NCBI GenBank assembly: GCA_013399875.1
Contig: VXAZ01004636.1
Coordinates: 1-64,000, forward strand
Length of the DNA stretch: 64,000 bases
Origin: Gymnorhina tibicen
Lineage: Eukaryota; Chordata; Aves; Passeriformes; Artamidae
Direction of reading: 5' to 3'
Shown: positions 29,001 through 39,432 of the stretch, piece by piece
How positions within the stretch are numbered: the stretch's first letter is position 1
Layout: each line of letters starts with the position of its first letter
Position numbers and translations under genes: made by a program
Notes under the pieces: model-generated
Database searches by the model: none
What the model saw: the letters and a program-made list of their open reading frames with translations, nothing else
Told to the model about the DNA's origin: nothing

Positions 29001-30175
29001 TTCAAAAGAAAATGATCCCTTCATGCATGAGAATACTTCAGAGTATGCATCTCCAGCAGTGTTTCATATAACCTTGTTATCTGAGAACAATGACACTCTT
29101 TCCTTGTCATCCCTACCTACAGGGCTTCTAGATCTTCCTCTTTGGCTTAGGTGGAAGCACTTATTAATCCCAGAGTTTTCCATACCAGTCTTTGCTCAGC
29201 TCTAACTTACTCCTCTTGAAGTGCAAATCACCTTCCTCTGCTGCAGCAGGTGAATGAAGACAGTAAGTACTGCAACAAAAAAGGAAAGGAATGTCATGTA
29301 TTCAAATGACAGTGCATTTACCTACCAGCATCAGAAACAAACAGTTCAATCCACGGACGTTTTTACCAGTTGTGCAAGGCCTTTCTTCCGAAAAATAGTA
29401 TTGTTAGTCAAAGTAAGACTTAAGTTCAGACAAAACTGAGAATTTGAATGAAAGTCCTCTTTTCATGGATGCCATGACAAAGCTTAAGTGGTGCATGTTC
29501 AGCTCCTGCAGACAGCACAAGCCTAAAGCACTGCACACTTCACCAGTCACATGGTGCTTTCTTGAGCTGCTTTGCATGCAGCTCTCATGGGTCCTCAGCA
29601 AGAAAAAATCTTACATGTAATACTCTTCCCAGTAGACTAAAAGCATTTGCAACTACTTATAATGAGCATTTGACTCAGCGACTGCAAGTTTTTTGAGTGT
29701 CTAAAAGCCAGTGAATTCTGATTCTGCTTTCAGTTCTTCCCCTTAACTTGTGAAGCGCATGTGACTGCATCAGTGCTTTATTTCCTCCAGCTGTAACAAC
29801 TACCCTTACATCTCTTGCACAAATGTTGCAAGGCTTTAGTTGCCTCATAGTAGTGCCAAAAGATACCTCCTAGAAAATGCACGAGCTTGCAAGTAGTACG
29901 CTCTTCTTATTGTTTCAAGCAAATATCTCTTCCTTGGGAGGCTTATAGTAAGGTATTAGTTTGTATTAATGTAATGTACTGTTTCACAGGTAATAGCGGT
30001 CAAAGTATCATACTGATACCGTATTCCATCTTTGCTGAGATGGATTAGTCCCAGAATGGAAGCTCTAAATTTTTCTTAAAAAATCTGACTTTCGGAAACA
30101 TGTCTGCTTCTTGTATCCTACAGACAGGCACAAGCATACAACTGTTCACAGGATCGTAACAGTTCAGGTTGTTAA
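11071..30175. other. AT-rich gene-free stretch
   Basis: No gene could be supported. The stretch contains (AC)8 at 17015-17030, a C-rich tract near 24100-24120, an A-rich run near 26098-26160, and two GC-richer patches (about 11460-11690 and 24835-25060) that could be very old repeats. Open frames here have no recognisable domains or coherent exon boundaries. It could be intergenic or the intron of a gene whose exons lie outside the window. Confidence 0.5.
17015..17030. repeat. (AC)8 microsatellite
   Basis: Eight perfect AC units followed by ATATG. It is short and a likely polymorphic marker at most. Confidence 0.9.
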
Positions 30176-30179
30176 GAAT

Positions 30180-30850
30180 GCCAGAGACATCTTTTCCAAC
30201 ATTCTGCTCAAACCAAGGTCATCAGTGAGCCCTGATCAGTTTGCTGAGAGAATTATCCAGTCTGGTCTTTAAAACCTTCAAGAACAGAGACCACACAACC
30301 TCTCTGGGTTACCTGTCTCCATGTATGATTGTCCTCATCAGTCAAAATATTTTGCTTGCATCCAGTCTGAACCTTTGTTTCAACATATGCCTTTTGTCTC
30401 TCATTCTTTGGCACATGCCACTGTGTTGAGTCGGGCTCCAGTTATCTGAGGAACTCTTCATAAGGACTGGAAGGCTGCTGTTAGGTCCCCCCAAAGCCTC
30501 CCTTTCTGCAGGCTGAGGAAGCCCCACTCCCTCACCCTCTGCTCACAGAGCTCGGCCTCCAGCCCCAACCACTTCAGTGGCCTCTGCAGAACCCCAGTTC
30601 TTTAATATCATCCTTCTACTGGGGGGACCAAAATTGGACACAGGGTTATAAATGTGACCTACTGGGTGCTGAGCAGAGGGGAATAATCACTTCCCTTGAT
30701 CTCCTGGCTGCACTGTTGTTCATACAGACCAGGATGCTCCTGGATATCTTTGCTGCCAGGGGATGTGGCTGCTTCATGTGCAGTTTACTGTTCACCGGGA
30801 CGTCTGGGCCTTTTCGGCAGGGCTGCTCCCCAGCCTCTACCACTGCAGTG
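30180..30850 (-). mobile_element. Degenerate CR1 LINE, 3' portion of ORF2
   Basis: The plus strand carries the antisense CR1 landmarks in order: 'cagtctggtctt', 'caacctctctgggttacctgt', the 'aaagcctccctttctgcaggctgagg' region, 'ccctcaccctctgctcacagagct' and 'aattggacacagg'. The minus strand retains a broken piece of the reverse transcriptase C-terminal region (SREVIIPLCSAPSRSHL near 30650-30700). The copy is old: several stops and indels disrupt it, and no 3' terminal repeat is clear. Confidence 0.8.
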
Positions 30851-32575
30851 CTTAAAGCATGAAATAATTGCCTTGTTTATTTAAATACAAATTACAAGGG
30901 AAATGCAGATAAAAAGTCTGCAAAAGCACCTATACCCTGATGTATTCAAAGGCTACAACCAAGATTTTGTTCTGAATAAAACCAGCATCCTCTCTGTGAG
31001 CTGGTAGCTTGGAACAGGTCACTTGCTAATTTCTCTACCCTCAGCACAGAAATATAAACTGAAAGATGTTTAAACCATGGTATTTTCACAAATTATTTCT
31101 TAGCAAATACTCTTATCAGAATAGCTGTAGAGATGGTAAAATTATGCTTCTTGAAGTGGTTTCTTGTGTTCACAGCCTTAAGCAAAGGTCACTTTTTAAA
31201 GACCTAGCTTGTTTAAATTCATGTCCAGTCCCCAACCTGAACTGGCATTAATCAGGTAACTGCACAAAACATGCTTTTCGAGATTCCTCCTTAGAATTGT
31301 AATACTTTGACCAAAAGAGCTGAGCACATATGGCTTTGCAAGAACACTCTTCCTTTACTATCAGAGGATCAAGAGGGAGCAATAATGTAGCTGCTGATGC
31401 ATTTTTAAAAATAGCTTCAAATATTTCTAAGTGCAGATAAGGGCTAAACTATCAGAGAACTTAGAAAGTCTGACAGTCAAGGTTTATAAGGACAGTTCTG
31501 CAGCATGAAATCCTATGAGCCCCAAGTGGACTAAGTACAGTGGCTTTGACTTTAGCAGTTTAGTACTCATAGAACATAAGAAAGAAAAGCTCTTTCATCT
31601 TGTCTGTCCCATATGGAGAAGAACTGGGACGATACAGTGATAAATTGCCATCTTATGCTTTAACATAAATGTCAATCTTTTGCTTTTCAAACACATAACC
31701 AGCACATACTGTACTTTAACTTAAGTGGCAATAAGGAGTTAAACTAGAATTCCTCCCTTTTAAAGCTATGTTATATTGGAAATACTATGGCTTACACAGA
31801 ACCACAAAAAACTATGACAGCAGTTGTTTCTCTTTTTCAGTTCTACTCATTAAGTAATGAGGGATTCTTGGGTAACAGGCATAATAGATAAATACGTTTT
31901 CTGCAAACAGATTTCCCAGCCCCTCCTGGGAGGTTGTAGGGTGGCCTTGGCCAGGTAATACAACTGAAACACTACTTGCATTTTTCAAACTGGTCACAGT
32001 AATTTCAGACTTTTCTTAAACATCACTGCAATGCACATTATCTCTGTACTAGGCACGCTGTATGCTCTCTTTATTTAAATTTCTTTTCTTGTCCTTGCTA
32101 GCATGCAACAACCACCAGAACGACACTGAAGATGCAAAGTACATAAATCTGAAAGCACAGATTGCCAGTTGAGGCAAAATAAGGCAGTCTGACTTTCCAA
32201 GATGCAGCTCTAAATGCAGTATTCCCTTCCTTTCCCCCACCCCCATCCCTTTTGTTATGGCAATACAAGGCACCACACACATTCAAAAAACTGTTCAATA
32301 AGAGGCAAACAGACCATGCTATGGTATCTCATGCTGTTTATCCCAACAAAAATCGGGTATCCTTAATTGAGCAGCCTTTTCCCTCCAGATCTCATGATGA
32401 AGGGAACGGTAAAAGAGCGGATCAAAGGCTCTGATCCCTTTGCTACAGTGGAGGCATGAAATCAGAACCAAATACAAACTCCGAGCGGTGCTGCATTACA
32501 GGAGGGCTCCTCTCGCATTTCTTTTCAGTCTTATCAAGACAAACAGACTTAAGCCTCCCGCCTTCCCACAAAACG
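30851..32575. other. Gene-free stretch upstream of the orphan CpG island
   Basis: No exon, RNA gene or repeat could be identified. Base composition shifts from AT-rich to GC-rich toward the right as the CpG island is approached. Confidence 0.45.
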
Positions 32576-32660
32576 CTGACATGATGCGGATGCTGCACGG
32601 CCGGTCCCCGCGCTACCTGGAGCTGCCGTCCCGGCACGGCGGGGCTGAGCTCGCACCGTC

Positions 32661-32724
32661 CCGGGGGAGCCGAGCGGAGCCGCAGCCCAGCCCCGGGGGA
32701 GCCGAGCGGAGCCGCAGCCCGGCC
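32661..32724. repeat. 32 bp tandem duplication in CpG island
   Basis: Two adjacent copies of a GC-rich 32 bp unit beginning CCGGGGGAGCCGAGCGGAGC start at 32661 and 32693. They differ at one position near the end (CCCAGCC versus CCCGGCC). Such repeats next to a gap commonly cause assembly collapse. Confidence 0.85.
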
Positions 32725-32820
32725 CCGGGAGATCGCCGCCGGCTCTCCCTCGCCTGGCGGGGGGCGGTGGCGGCGCCTCCCCGGGCGCAGCGGGGACATG
32801 CGGGCGTGCGGCAGTCCCCG

Positions 32821-33099
32821 NNNNNNNNNNNNNNNNNNNNNNNNNNNNNNNNNNNNNNNNNNNNNNNNNNNNNNNNNNNNNNNNNNNNNNNNNNNNNNNN
32901 NNNNNNNNNNNNNNNNNNNNNNNNNNNNNNNNNNNNNNNNNNNNNNNNNNNNNNNNNNNNNNNNNNNNNNNNNNNNNNNNNNNNNNNNNNNNNNNNNNNN
33001 NNNNNNNNNNNNNNNNNNNNNNNNNNNNNNNNNNNNNNNNNNNNNNNNNNNNNNNNNNNNNNNNNNNNNNNNNNNNNNNNNNNNNNNNNNNNNNNNNNN
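32821..33099. other. Assembly gap (279 N)
   Basis: Run of unknown bases inside the CpG island. Open frames that appear to span it have no evidential value. Any first exon located here is invisible. Confidence 1.
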
Positions 33100-33349
33100 T
33101 CTTTTGTGTGGCTGCTGAGCGCCGCACACCGCGGCGGGCCCGCCCGGGAACCTGCCTGCGCCAGCGCCCGGGAACCTGCATGGCGCATAGCGCCCGCGCC
33201 GCCTCACGGCCCCGGGGGTGCGCGGGGGGGCGGCCCCGGGCCCCGCACAGCCCGGGGGCTCGGCGGGACGCACTGACCTGTCCGCGATCCACTTCCACCG
33301 AGCGGGAGGGCCGGCTCTGTGCCAGCTCCGCGTGTGCCACACTCGTCAG

Positions 33350-33580
33350 TGGTGCCCAGCGACAGGACGAGGAGCAATGGCCATAAACTGAAACACAAGA
33401 AGTTTCACCTCAGCATGAGGGAGAACTTCTTCGCGCTGAGGGTGGCAGAGCACTGAAAGACCTGCCCGGGGTGCAGTCTCCCTCTCTGAAGACATTCCGA
33501 ACCCACCTGGACGCGTTCCCGTGTCACCTGCTGCAGGTGACCCTGCCTTCCAGCCCGAACAGCTCTGTGATTCGGTGATT
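33350..33580 (+). mobile_element. CR1 LINE 3' end
   Basis: Sense-strand CR1 landmarks are in order: 'gcccagcgacaggacgagg', 'aagtttcacctcagcatgag', 'gagggtggcagagcactg', 'cacctggacgcgttcc' and the terminal 'ctctgtgattcggtgatt'. The copy is 5'-truncated at a position shared with the copy at 55534. It also lacks a segment before its terminus, where CR1 normally reads 'ggatgatctccagaggtgccttcc'. It abuts the right edge of the CpG island. Confidence 0.9.
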
Positions 33581-35900
33581 GTGTCCAGACGCGGGCACTG
33601 AGGGGAGCAGGCTGCGGCCCCCCGGCCCCAGCTCCCCTCCCGAGCCCCTGGAGCAGCAGCTGCTGACGGCGATGCTTGCTGGACGCCCGCATCCCGCTGT
33701 GACACTCAGCAGTGTATCCCCAGGGGCCTGCTTCGGCGCTGGGCCGGAGCTGAGGGTGTTTTCTGTAAGTCTCAACAGCATTTCTCTGCGAATTACATTC
33801 TCGAACGCCATGTAATCCTGCCAGGTAATGACCTCACGTCTCCCTGTTGTTTGAGGTGCTCCAGTGCAACAAAAATCCAAACACCAAAAGTTTGAACGTT
33901 ACAGCAGGGGACAGCACTGGACTCAGTCACATTCCATCATGCGGCCAGATTTATGAGAACAAATTATGATTTTTGTGCCCTTGTGCAGATAATGCATAGA
34001 TCCACCCCTAAAGTTTAAAAGTGTAGGATTCAGTGTGGACTATTTAAAAGCTCACTGAAGAGGGTTTCTCCAAGAACATTTCTCATGGTGAATGATAATG
34101 TTGGTTCCTCAGGCCTTTTATTAGAAGCCACTAGATCTTTCTAGGGCAGCTAGGTGATAGCAACTATTTTGTATATAAAGAAACATATCTTAGGGCAATT
34201 ATGACAAGCTTTGCTCATAATTATGCAAATTTGAGATTGTAGCTAATCTTTCTCACAATAGCAAAAGTCAAAAGCTGTCCTAATGTAATTATATTGCATG
34301 CCCATCATCTAGATATCAGTGTTTGCTGTAATAGCTGTGTGTTCAATTTGGTGTGTGTTTGTTTGCCCTGGGGTAGCTATACCAAGTGTTAGCACCAAGG
34401 CACATTCCGTGTACTTGCAAAGGCCCTTCACGGAGACACCATTTTGTGGGGGTTTTTTTTAGTCTTGTTTTTAGTTTAGTTGTTAAGATTTTTGTTAAGA
34501 CTCTCCATTTGCTATTAAGAGGCTATTATCTGTCATGGTTTTCTATGGTGACTTTTCCCATCTGTCCCTTTCTACATCTCAATTACTTGACTGATTTTGG
34601 TTTTCTGTTGAAGATAATGAGAACTCAAAACATTACCCAAACTGTAATGCATGTATGTTTTACACAGAACTGCAGTGTATCTACAGATAGGATCTCTAGA
34701 TGGGTTGTTTAAACATTTGGCAAATGATGTTTTAATTCATATTACTAATTCTCAGCATTATTAACTTGATGGAATAGACTCATATACATAATTAAGTCTC
34801 ACTTTCTCTATCAACACACCAAAAGCAGTATTTCCAGCCCAACAGGGCCGGTGTTTTCTTTTTGAAGTTACTGCAGCTGCAAGTATTGTACTACCATTGG
34901 CCTCTCAAAGACTTCAGGGGTGCCAAAGGGAGTGGGATATATTTTTTTAACTTTTTTATATTTAAGTTTCTAACAAACATTCTCCCTCCACCTCATTTTG
35001 GAGACAGTGACTCAGACAGATGGTTATTATAGAAAATTACATACCAAAATGGAAGGTAAAAATAGGGTGCATGATACCAGTCCAAGAATATACCTCTCTT
35101 ACTCTTCAATTTCTGGAAATCATTTCCATAAAAGCCAGCCATGGATGAAGAGTTGGATATTCCCCTTATTTAATGCAAATTGTGCATCATCACATATGCT
35201 TTCAGGGTATCTGCAGTTACAAATTACTTCAGAACTTTAAATCATGTTTAAAATCTGTCTTTATTACTGAATAAACTGCAATGTTAAAAATAAGTAAAAA
35301 TCTTCATTAAAAACCTACTTCATAGATTTTAGTACCTATTTGCTATTTTTGTGTTACCAAAGCGTAACAGTTAAAAGGCCACTTTAGATTAGATCTAGAA
35401 AAGTCATAAAATGCTTCAAAGTGCATCATTACTTTAAAATGTATGAGAACTCTTCCGCATTTGTGAATCTGTGCTATAAACTTTGCAGTTAGCAATGCTT
35501 TTGAACAATATACAAGACAGTGCAAATGAACATTCAAATAGACAGTTGGCATAATTTTATAGATATTTAAGGATTATACAATCACAGGGTACAAACATCC
35601 CTCCTTCACAATAAGATAAATATATATTTCATTAACTGTTCAAAATGCTTTGAAAATGCTTATCAAAGGTGACAGAGTTTGCTTTCCTAAGTGGTTGAGG
35701 TCTTCCACTGTAAAATGTCATCGCTGGGTTGATTAATTTATACATTGTTGTTAGTTTCCATTTTCATATTAATTAATTGGTTGAACTTGATGATCTTTTT
35801 ATGCTGTTTGACAGCCTCATAATTTGGCCAACATGGCAACTGCTTTGGTAAAAGAATTGAGTATTGAAACAATTAATTCTGAGTTTTTCTCTTAATTAAG
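33581..35900. other. Stretch between CpG island/CR1 and candidate gene
   Basis: No coding exon is supported. An octamer motif ATGCAAAT occurs at 34223-34230 within an AT-rich block. A weak exon-like segment near 35006-35055 ends in AAG|GTAAAA, but its reading frame does not join the exon at 35901 without a stop, so it was not called. If the candidate gene is real, this is its first intron. Confidence 0.4.
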
Positions 35901-36002
35901 GGTTCTTATGTCCAACAAACCGATGTCAGATCACTACAGGAAGAATTCCTTGTACAGACAGAATCAAATGAAGTGCCAAGGATATCATTCAAAGCTCCTA
36001 CT
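35901..36002 (+). other. Candidate gene, exon A
   Basis: 102-base segment bounded by AG acceptor and GTAAGT donor. Two of its three forward frames are open throughout. The frame used here contains ATG at 35908 and leaves two bases (CT) for the split codon. Confidence 0.45.
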
Positions 36003-36645
36003 GTAAGTACCTCAACTAGATAATGTAAACATCTCCATGTTTCATGGTTTTCCATGAAACTTCAGCTTGATACGGTTATAATGAGAGCAACTGAATTCAG
36101 AATGAAATTCGGGTGCATTAATGGCAGAATAAGCATGACAGGACTGGAGTTTTTGCAGAATTGCAACACTGTAAGGTTAGCTTTTAAAAGCATGCAGTTA
36201 GTTCTTTCCTCAGCTTTTTGAGTTTGCTTCTAGGTTTGTCTCATCATAAGGAATGGGATTCATTCTGCAGCCTGTTCTCCTCCTCCCACCTAGGAGCGAC
36301 TTGAGGGTTGCATAGAGGAAGTAAAAAAAGATATTTTGCATAATTTCATTATGAGCTCTTTAGCTGTCTGAGTAATGTTGATGGAGTCCAGAAAAATGTG
36401 TCTTGTCTGCCTTAGGCAGCATAAAATGGGAACACGCTTCAGCTCAGAGGGGAAAAAAGGCACATGGAGAGATTGGAACAGGGAACTTGCACTTGACAAA
36501 ATGGCACAAGCGTGAGAAAATTTACTGGCAAAATATTAACACTTTGTCTTCTGAAAAGCTTGACATTATCAGAGAAGAAGGTTTTGCTGTTTTAAAAAAG
36601 CCACCAGACAAAAAACAAAGGAGAAGGAACACTGCCAAAGCCTAA
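35908..36645 (+). CDS. Candidate two-exon gene, basic protein of ~106 residues
   Basis: I do not recognise this gene. Exon A (35901-36002) follows a TTTTTCTCTTAATTAAG acceptor and ends at a strong donor, ACT|GTAAGT. Exon B starts at 36420, after GGCAG, and runs to TAA at 36643-36645. Joined in phase 2 they give one open frame from ATG 35908 (start MSNKPMSDHYRK, end KKQRRRNTAKA): 31 codons, one split codon, 74 codons. The product is lysine- and arginine-rich. It has a Trp/Lys/Glu-rich helix-like middle (KWHKREKIYW) and a basic tail resembling a nuclear-localisation signal. No signal peptide or membrane segment is seen. A CpG island 2.6 kb upstream could be its promoter, with a non-coding first exon. 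Caveats: a second acceptor four bases upstream opens a different frame, the real protein could extend 5', and it may be a pseudogene. Confidence 0.45.
36420..36645 (+). other. Candidate gene, exon B (terminal)
   Basis: Begins after a pyrimidine-rich acceptor, TGTCTTGTCTGCCTTAGGCAG. The first base completes a CTC codon, then 74 codons and TAA follow. It encodes IKWEHASAQRGKKA, KWHKREKIYWQ and the basic C-terminus. The acceptor at 36415/36416 is an alternative and would end at TGA after about 32 codons. Confidence 0.45.
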
Positions 36646-39258
36646 TTCCTTTCCAAGAGAATCAGACTCCAGTTACTTGAATCACCGTTGTTCTTCCCAG
36701 AAGTTGTATAATGGTGCAACAGGGGTGTATTGTTAAATGTCCCTCCACTGAAAGGAGGAAATCAGAGTTCTCTCTTCCCCCAGTTTCCATCCCTGAATTT
36801 ACAGTTTTTCTTGATGTTACTCCCCTCTTATAATCATGGCAGTGACAAAGAGTAAGGCCCATGTATGTAAGTCCCATCCCAACCCCTTGGTAAGTCAGAA
36901 CAACAATGACTTGTGAAGGCTGCCTGCCTTAAGGTAAAGGACTATACAGTTTACAGGGGCTGAATCTGTTCCCACTGAAGTCTGAGGGAGTTAAGCTTAG
37001 GAACAGGACACTTCTCTCAGTTGTAGCTGTGTTCAGATCCTGTAGCTGTCCAGCTCCCTTGACTGTTCTCCAAGTCAATAGCTCCAGAGGTGGAAATTCT
37101 CCTATCCTGTAGCGCACACCCAGACAAGTAAGGGGGTCTGATCCCATCAAATCGTAAGAGCTTGTAAGAACATGATGCAGTTTTGGGTATTGACTAATTT
37201 GCAGACCTAAACTCTCTTTTGCAGGGCTGGTGGGGGAGGAGGTGTTGGGGTTTTTTTCATAATATCTTGACTTCCACCTTAGGAGAAGTCAGAAGAAAGG
37301 TATAAACTCTGAGTGAGATAGGAGCATGACTTAGATACAATGAGCAGAATACATCAGCTGACTTAGTGCTAGGCAACCCCATGCCAGTCAGTCAGGAAAA
37401 CTGCTGGTTACTACCTAAATGTATTACAAGCCTCTTTCTGCCAATAAGATAGGGAGCACAATCAGCAGGTAGAGCAAGTGTTGTTTACTCAAAAATCTCT
37501 TTTCTCCAGTTAACTACCTCAAGCCACTACTCTGAGAGTATTGATAGATGTCATAGACAAAAGTCCATCTCCTGCAGACAGGTCAAAGAAATGGAGAATG
37601 AACCTAGGGAGGACTGTTTCTGTTGCACCAAACGAAGGGTACCAGGTTTAAAGACTTCTGTTCAGTTATCTTAACCAGTGAGGCTTCTAGTGTTGGCATT
37701 CCTATGGTGGTTTTGCAGAAAAGGTATCTCCTTGTCCTTGACAGAATGAAAACACAAAAGCAGCTTTGCTCATAGAATGTCTCCTAGAATGCCAGTGATT
37801 TGACAAAATGTAGGAACCCTGTGGAAGGCTGTATTTTTCTTAAAAGATGACAGAAGGAGTATTTATTTTGAGTATGAAACTATCGTGTTAAAAAAAAAAG
37901 TATGGCTTTGTAGAGATTTTTTCAGAAGCAGAATTCATGAGGAAGTGTCAATGTCTTTAAAAACATGTTTAAATCTCAGGTCAACATTATATTTGTATTT
38001 TGTTGCAGCAAACATGACACGCATTGCAAATAATTCCATTCCATTAAGTAAAAACTCTCCTAGACTGAAATGACCTTATTTCTATCAAGCTGAAGGTTCT
38101 CACTGTATATGCAGAGATATAGGAAAATTTAAAATGCAGATTGTAGTTAAGCTAGGAAAATATGAGTTTTTAAGGCTTAAGAAAACTAGAGAAATAGCAA
38201 GTCTTCTATTTCTACAGCTGAAATGTCAAAACAAACCTATAAAAGAAAGTATCAGGAAAAGACTGCTTGGATAATGTATACCAATAAAGTGAAGTCTGTC
38301 CCTAAATAAGTTGACAAAAGTGTGTCTGCAGCCTATGACAGCAGCATGCTGGCATGGTCTTTTATGTTAACAACCGTGTACAGAAGCAAGACTTACGTGG
38401 TGTGTGTTTTCCACTGATTTTGTAAGTGCTTTTGCATAGGAAAACCGTATTTGTAAAGTAAGTGAAAAGGTTCATCATTGCTTGTTCATGTCTCCCCAAG
38501 ATATCCTTCTATGGATAAAGCTTGGGGAAAAAAAAAAAAACAAACAAAAACCTAAAAATGAAAAAACTAAAATGTCACAAGTGCATTACAATCTGAAATA
38601 TATGTCAGGCAAATAATTTTTCAGGTTCTCTTCTTGCATTGCCTGCATATCCACAGAGTTCATAAAACAACTAAAGGACGATTTATGCATGGTAACTTCC
38701 TTGGCAGTAATTGTTATGCCAAGAAAAACTTATTTACTGATTGCAGGCACCCATACAATAATATATGGATTTTTTAATTGCATGAACCAATCAATCAGTG
38801 TGAAGAACAGATGGTGAATGGTGAAAAGAGAAAATACAATGTTCGTTTTTCCTTTACTTCTAACGAAAATGTCTAAGCTATATTGTTGTCACTGAGAAGT
38901 GGGTCTCTGCTCTGAAATGTAGAGCAAAATAATGTGGGTTGACCTAGAAACTGTACAGTTTCTGTGGCTACAGAGGTAAAATCATGCTGCAAACAGGCAA
39001 CAAAACAAATTACTGTAGTACATATGTAACTTAGGTCATGTATTTGTATTTAGAATCACAGAGAATTCAAGACATGCCAACAATATTAATTCTGAAAATC
39101 AGATCAGAAACAACAACAAAAAGACCCTAAATATGCAGCACTATTTCAGTAGTCAAAAGCTGTACTTAATCCATGGGAACTACAATGAACTTGTAAAGAC
39201 TGAATACCACATCAATATTCCTAGCACCAGCTCAGGAACTTCACAACTCTTCTATTCT
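36646..39258. other. Stretch between candidate gene and MCEE 3' end
   Basis: No coding exon, RNA gene or transposon was recognised. The two genes would converge here tail to tail (plus-strand candidate, minus-strand MCEE), so their 3' untranslated regions probably lie in this interval. Confidence 0.45.
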
Positions 39259-39264
39259 TTTATT
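39259..39264 (-). terminator. Candidate MCEE polyadenylation signal AATAAA
   Basis: TTTATT on the plus strand reads AATAAA on the minus strand, about 15 bases past the MCEE stop codon. This is very close to the stop, so a more distal signal may be used as well. Confidence 0.4.
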
Positions 39265-39279
39265 TATGAATATTGCAGC

Positions 39280-39432
39280 TCAAGCTTGCTCAAGTTCCAC
39301 AAGGACTCCATGGCAATCTTTAGGGTGAAGAAAAATCACAGGTTTGCCATGTGCACCTATTTTTGGCTCTTCACTCAATATTCGTATCTTTTTTTTCTTC
39401 AATTCTGTCATAGCCGCTTTTATGTCATCAAC
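39280..39432 (-). CDS. MCEE: MCEE coding exon 3 (terminal)
   Basis: Acceptor TTTATAAG|GTTGAT. 50 codons from VDDIKAAMTELKKKKIR to VLVELEQA, then TGA. It carries the C-terminal Glu metal ligand. A His replaces the Gly of the human sequence in KDCHGVLVELEQA. Confidence 0.97.
   Translation of the reverse strand, partial: VDDIKAAMTELKKKKIRILSEEPKIGAHGKPVIFLHPKDCHGVLVELEQA

Larger units (their letters stand above)
32580..33345. promoter_or_regulatory. Orphan CpG island with assembly gap
   Basis: Sequence on both sides of the gap is very GC-rich and dense in CpG, in sharp contrast with the AT-rich surroundings, as at a vertebrate promoter. It contains a 32 bp tandem duplication. Candidate splice donors are visible on the minus strand (CTCCAG|GTAGCG at 32616/32617 and GACAG|GTCAGTG at 33277/33278), which would suit a first exon read leftward. 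The two-exon candidate gene at 35.9-36.6 kb lies downstream on the plus strand and could use the same island. Direction cannot be decided without transcripts. Confidence 0.6.

Noticed and set aside
32440..33342. Long open frames on both strands across the CpG island (up to ~300 codons)
   Set aside because: They run through 279 unknown bases, and the rest is GC-rich sequence that lacks stops by composition. No domain is visible.
33346..33880. Minus-strand open frames overlapping 33.35-33.88 kb
   Set aside because: They lie antisense to a CR1 3' fragment and adjoining GC-rich DNA, with no protein similarity.
34998..35055. Exon-like segment ending AAG|GTAAAA upstream of the candidate gene
   Set aside because: Joining it to the exon at 35901 in its open frame meets a stop codon. 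It may be untranslated but is not supported.
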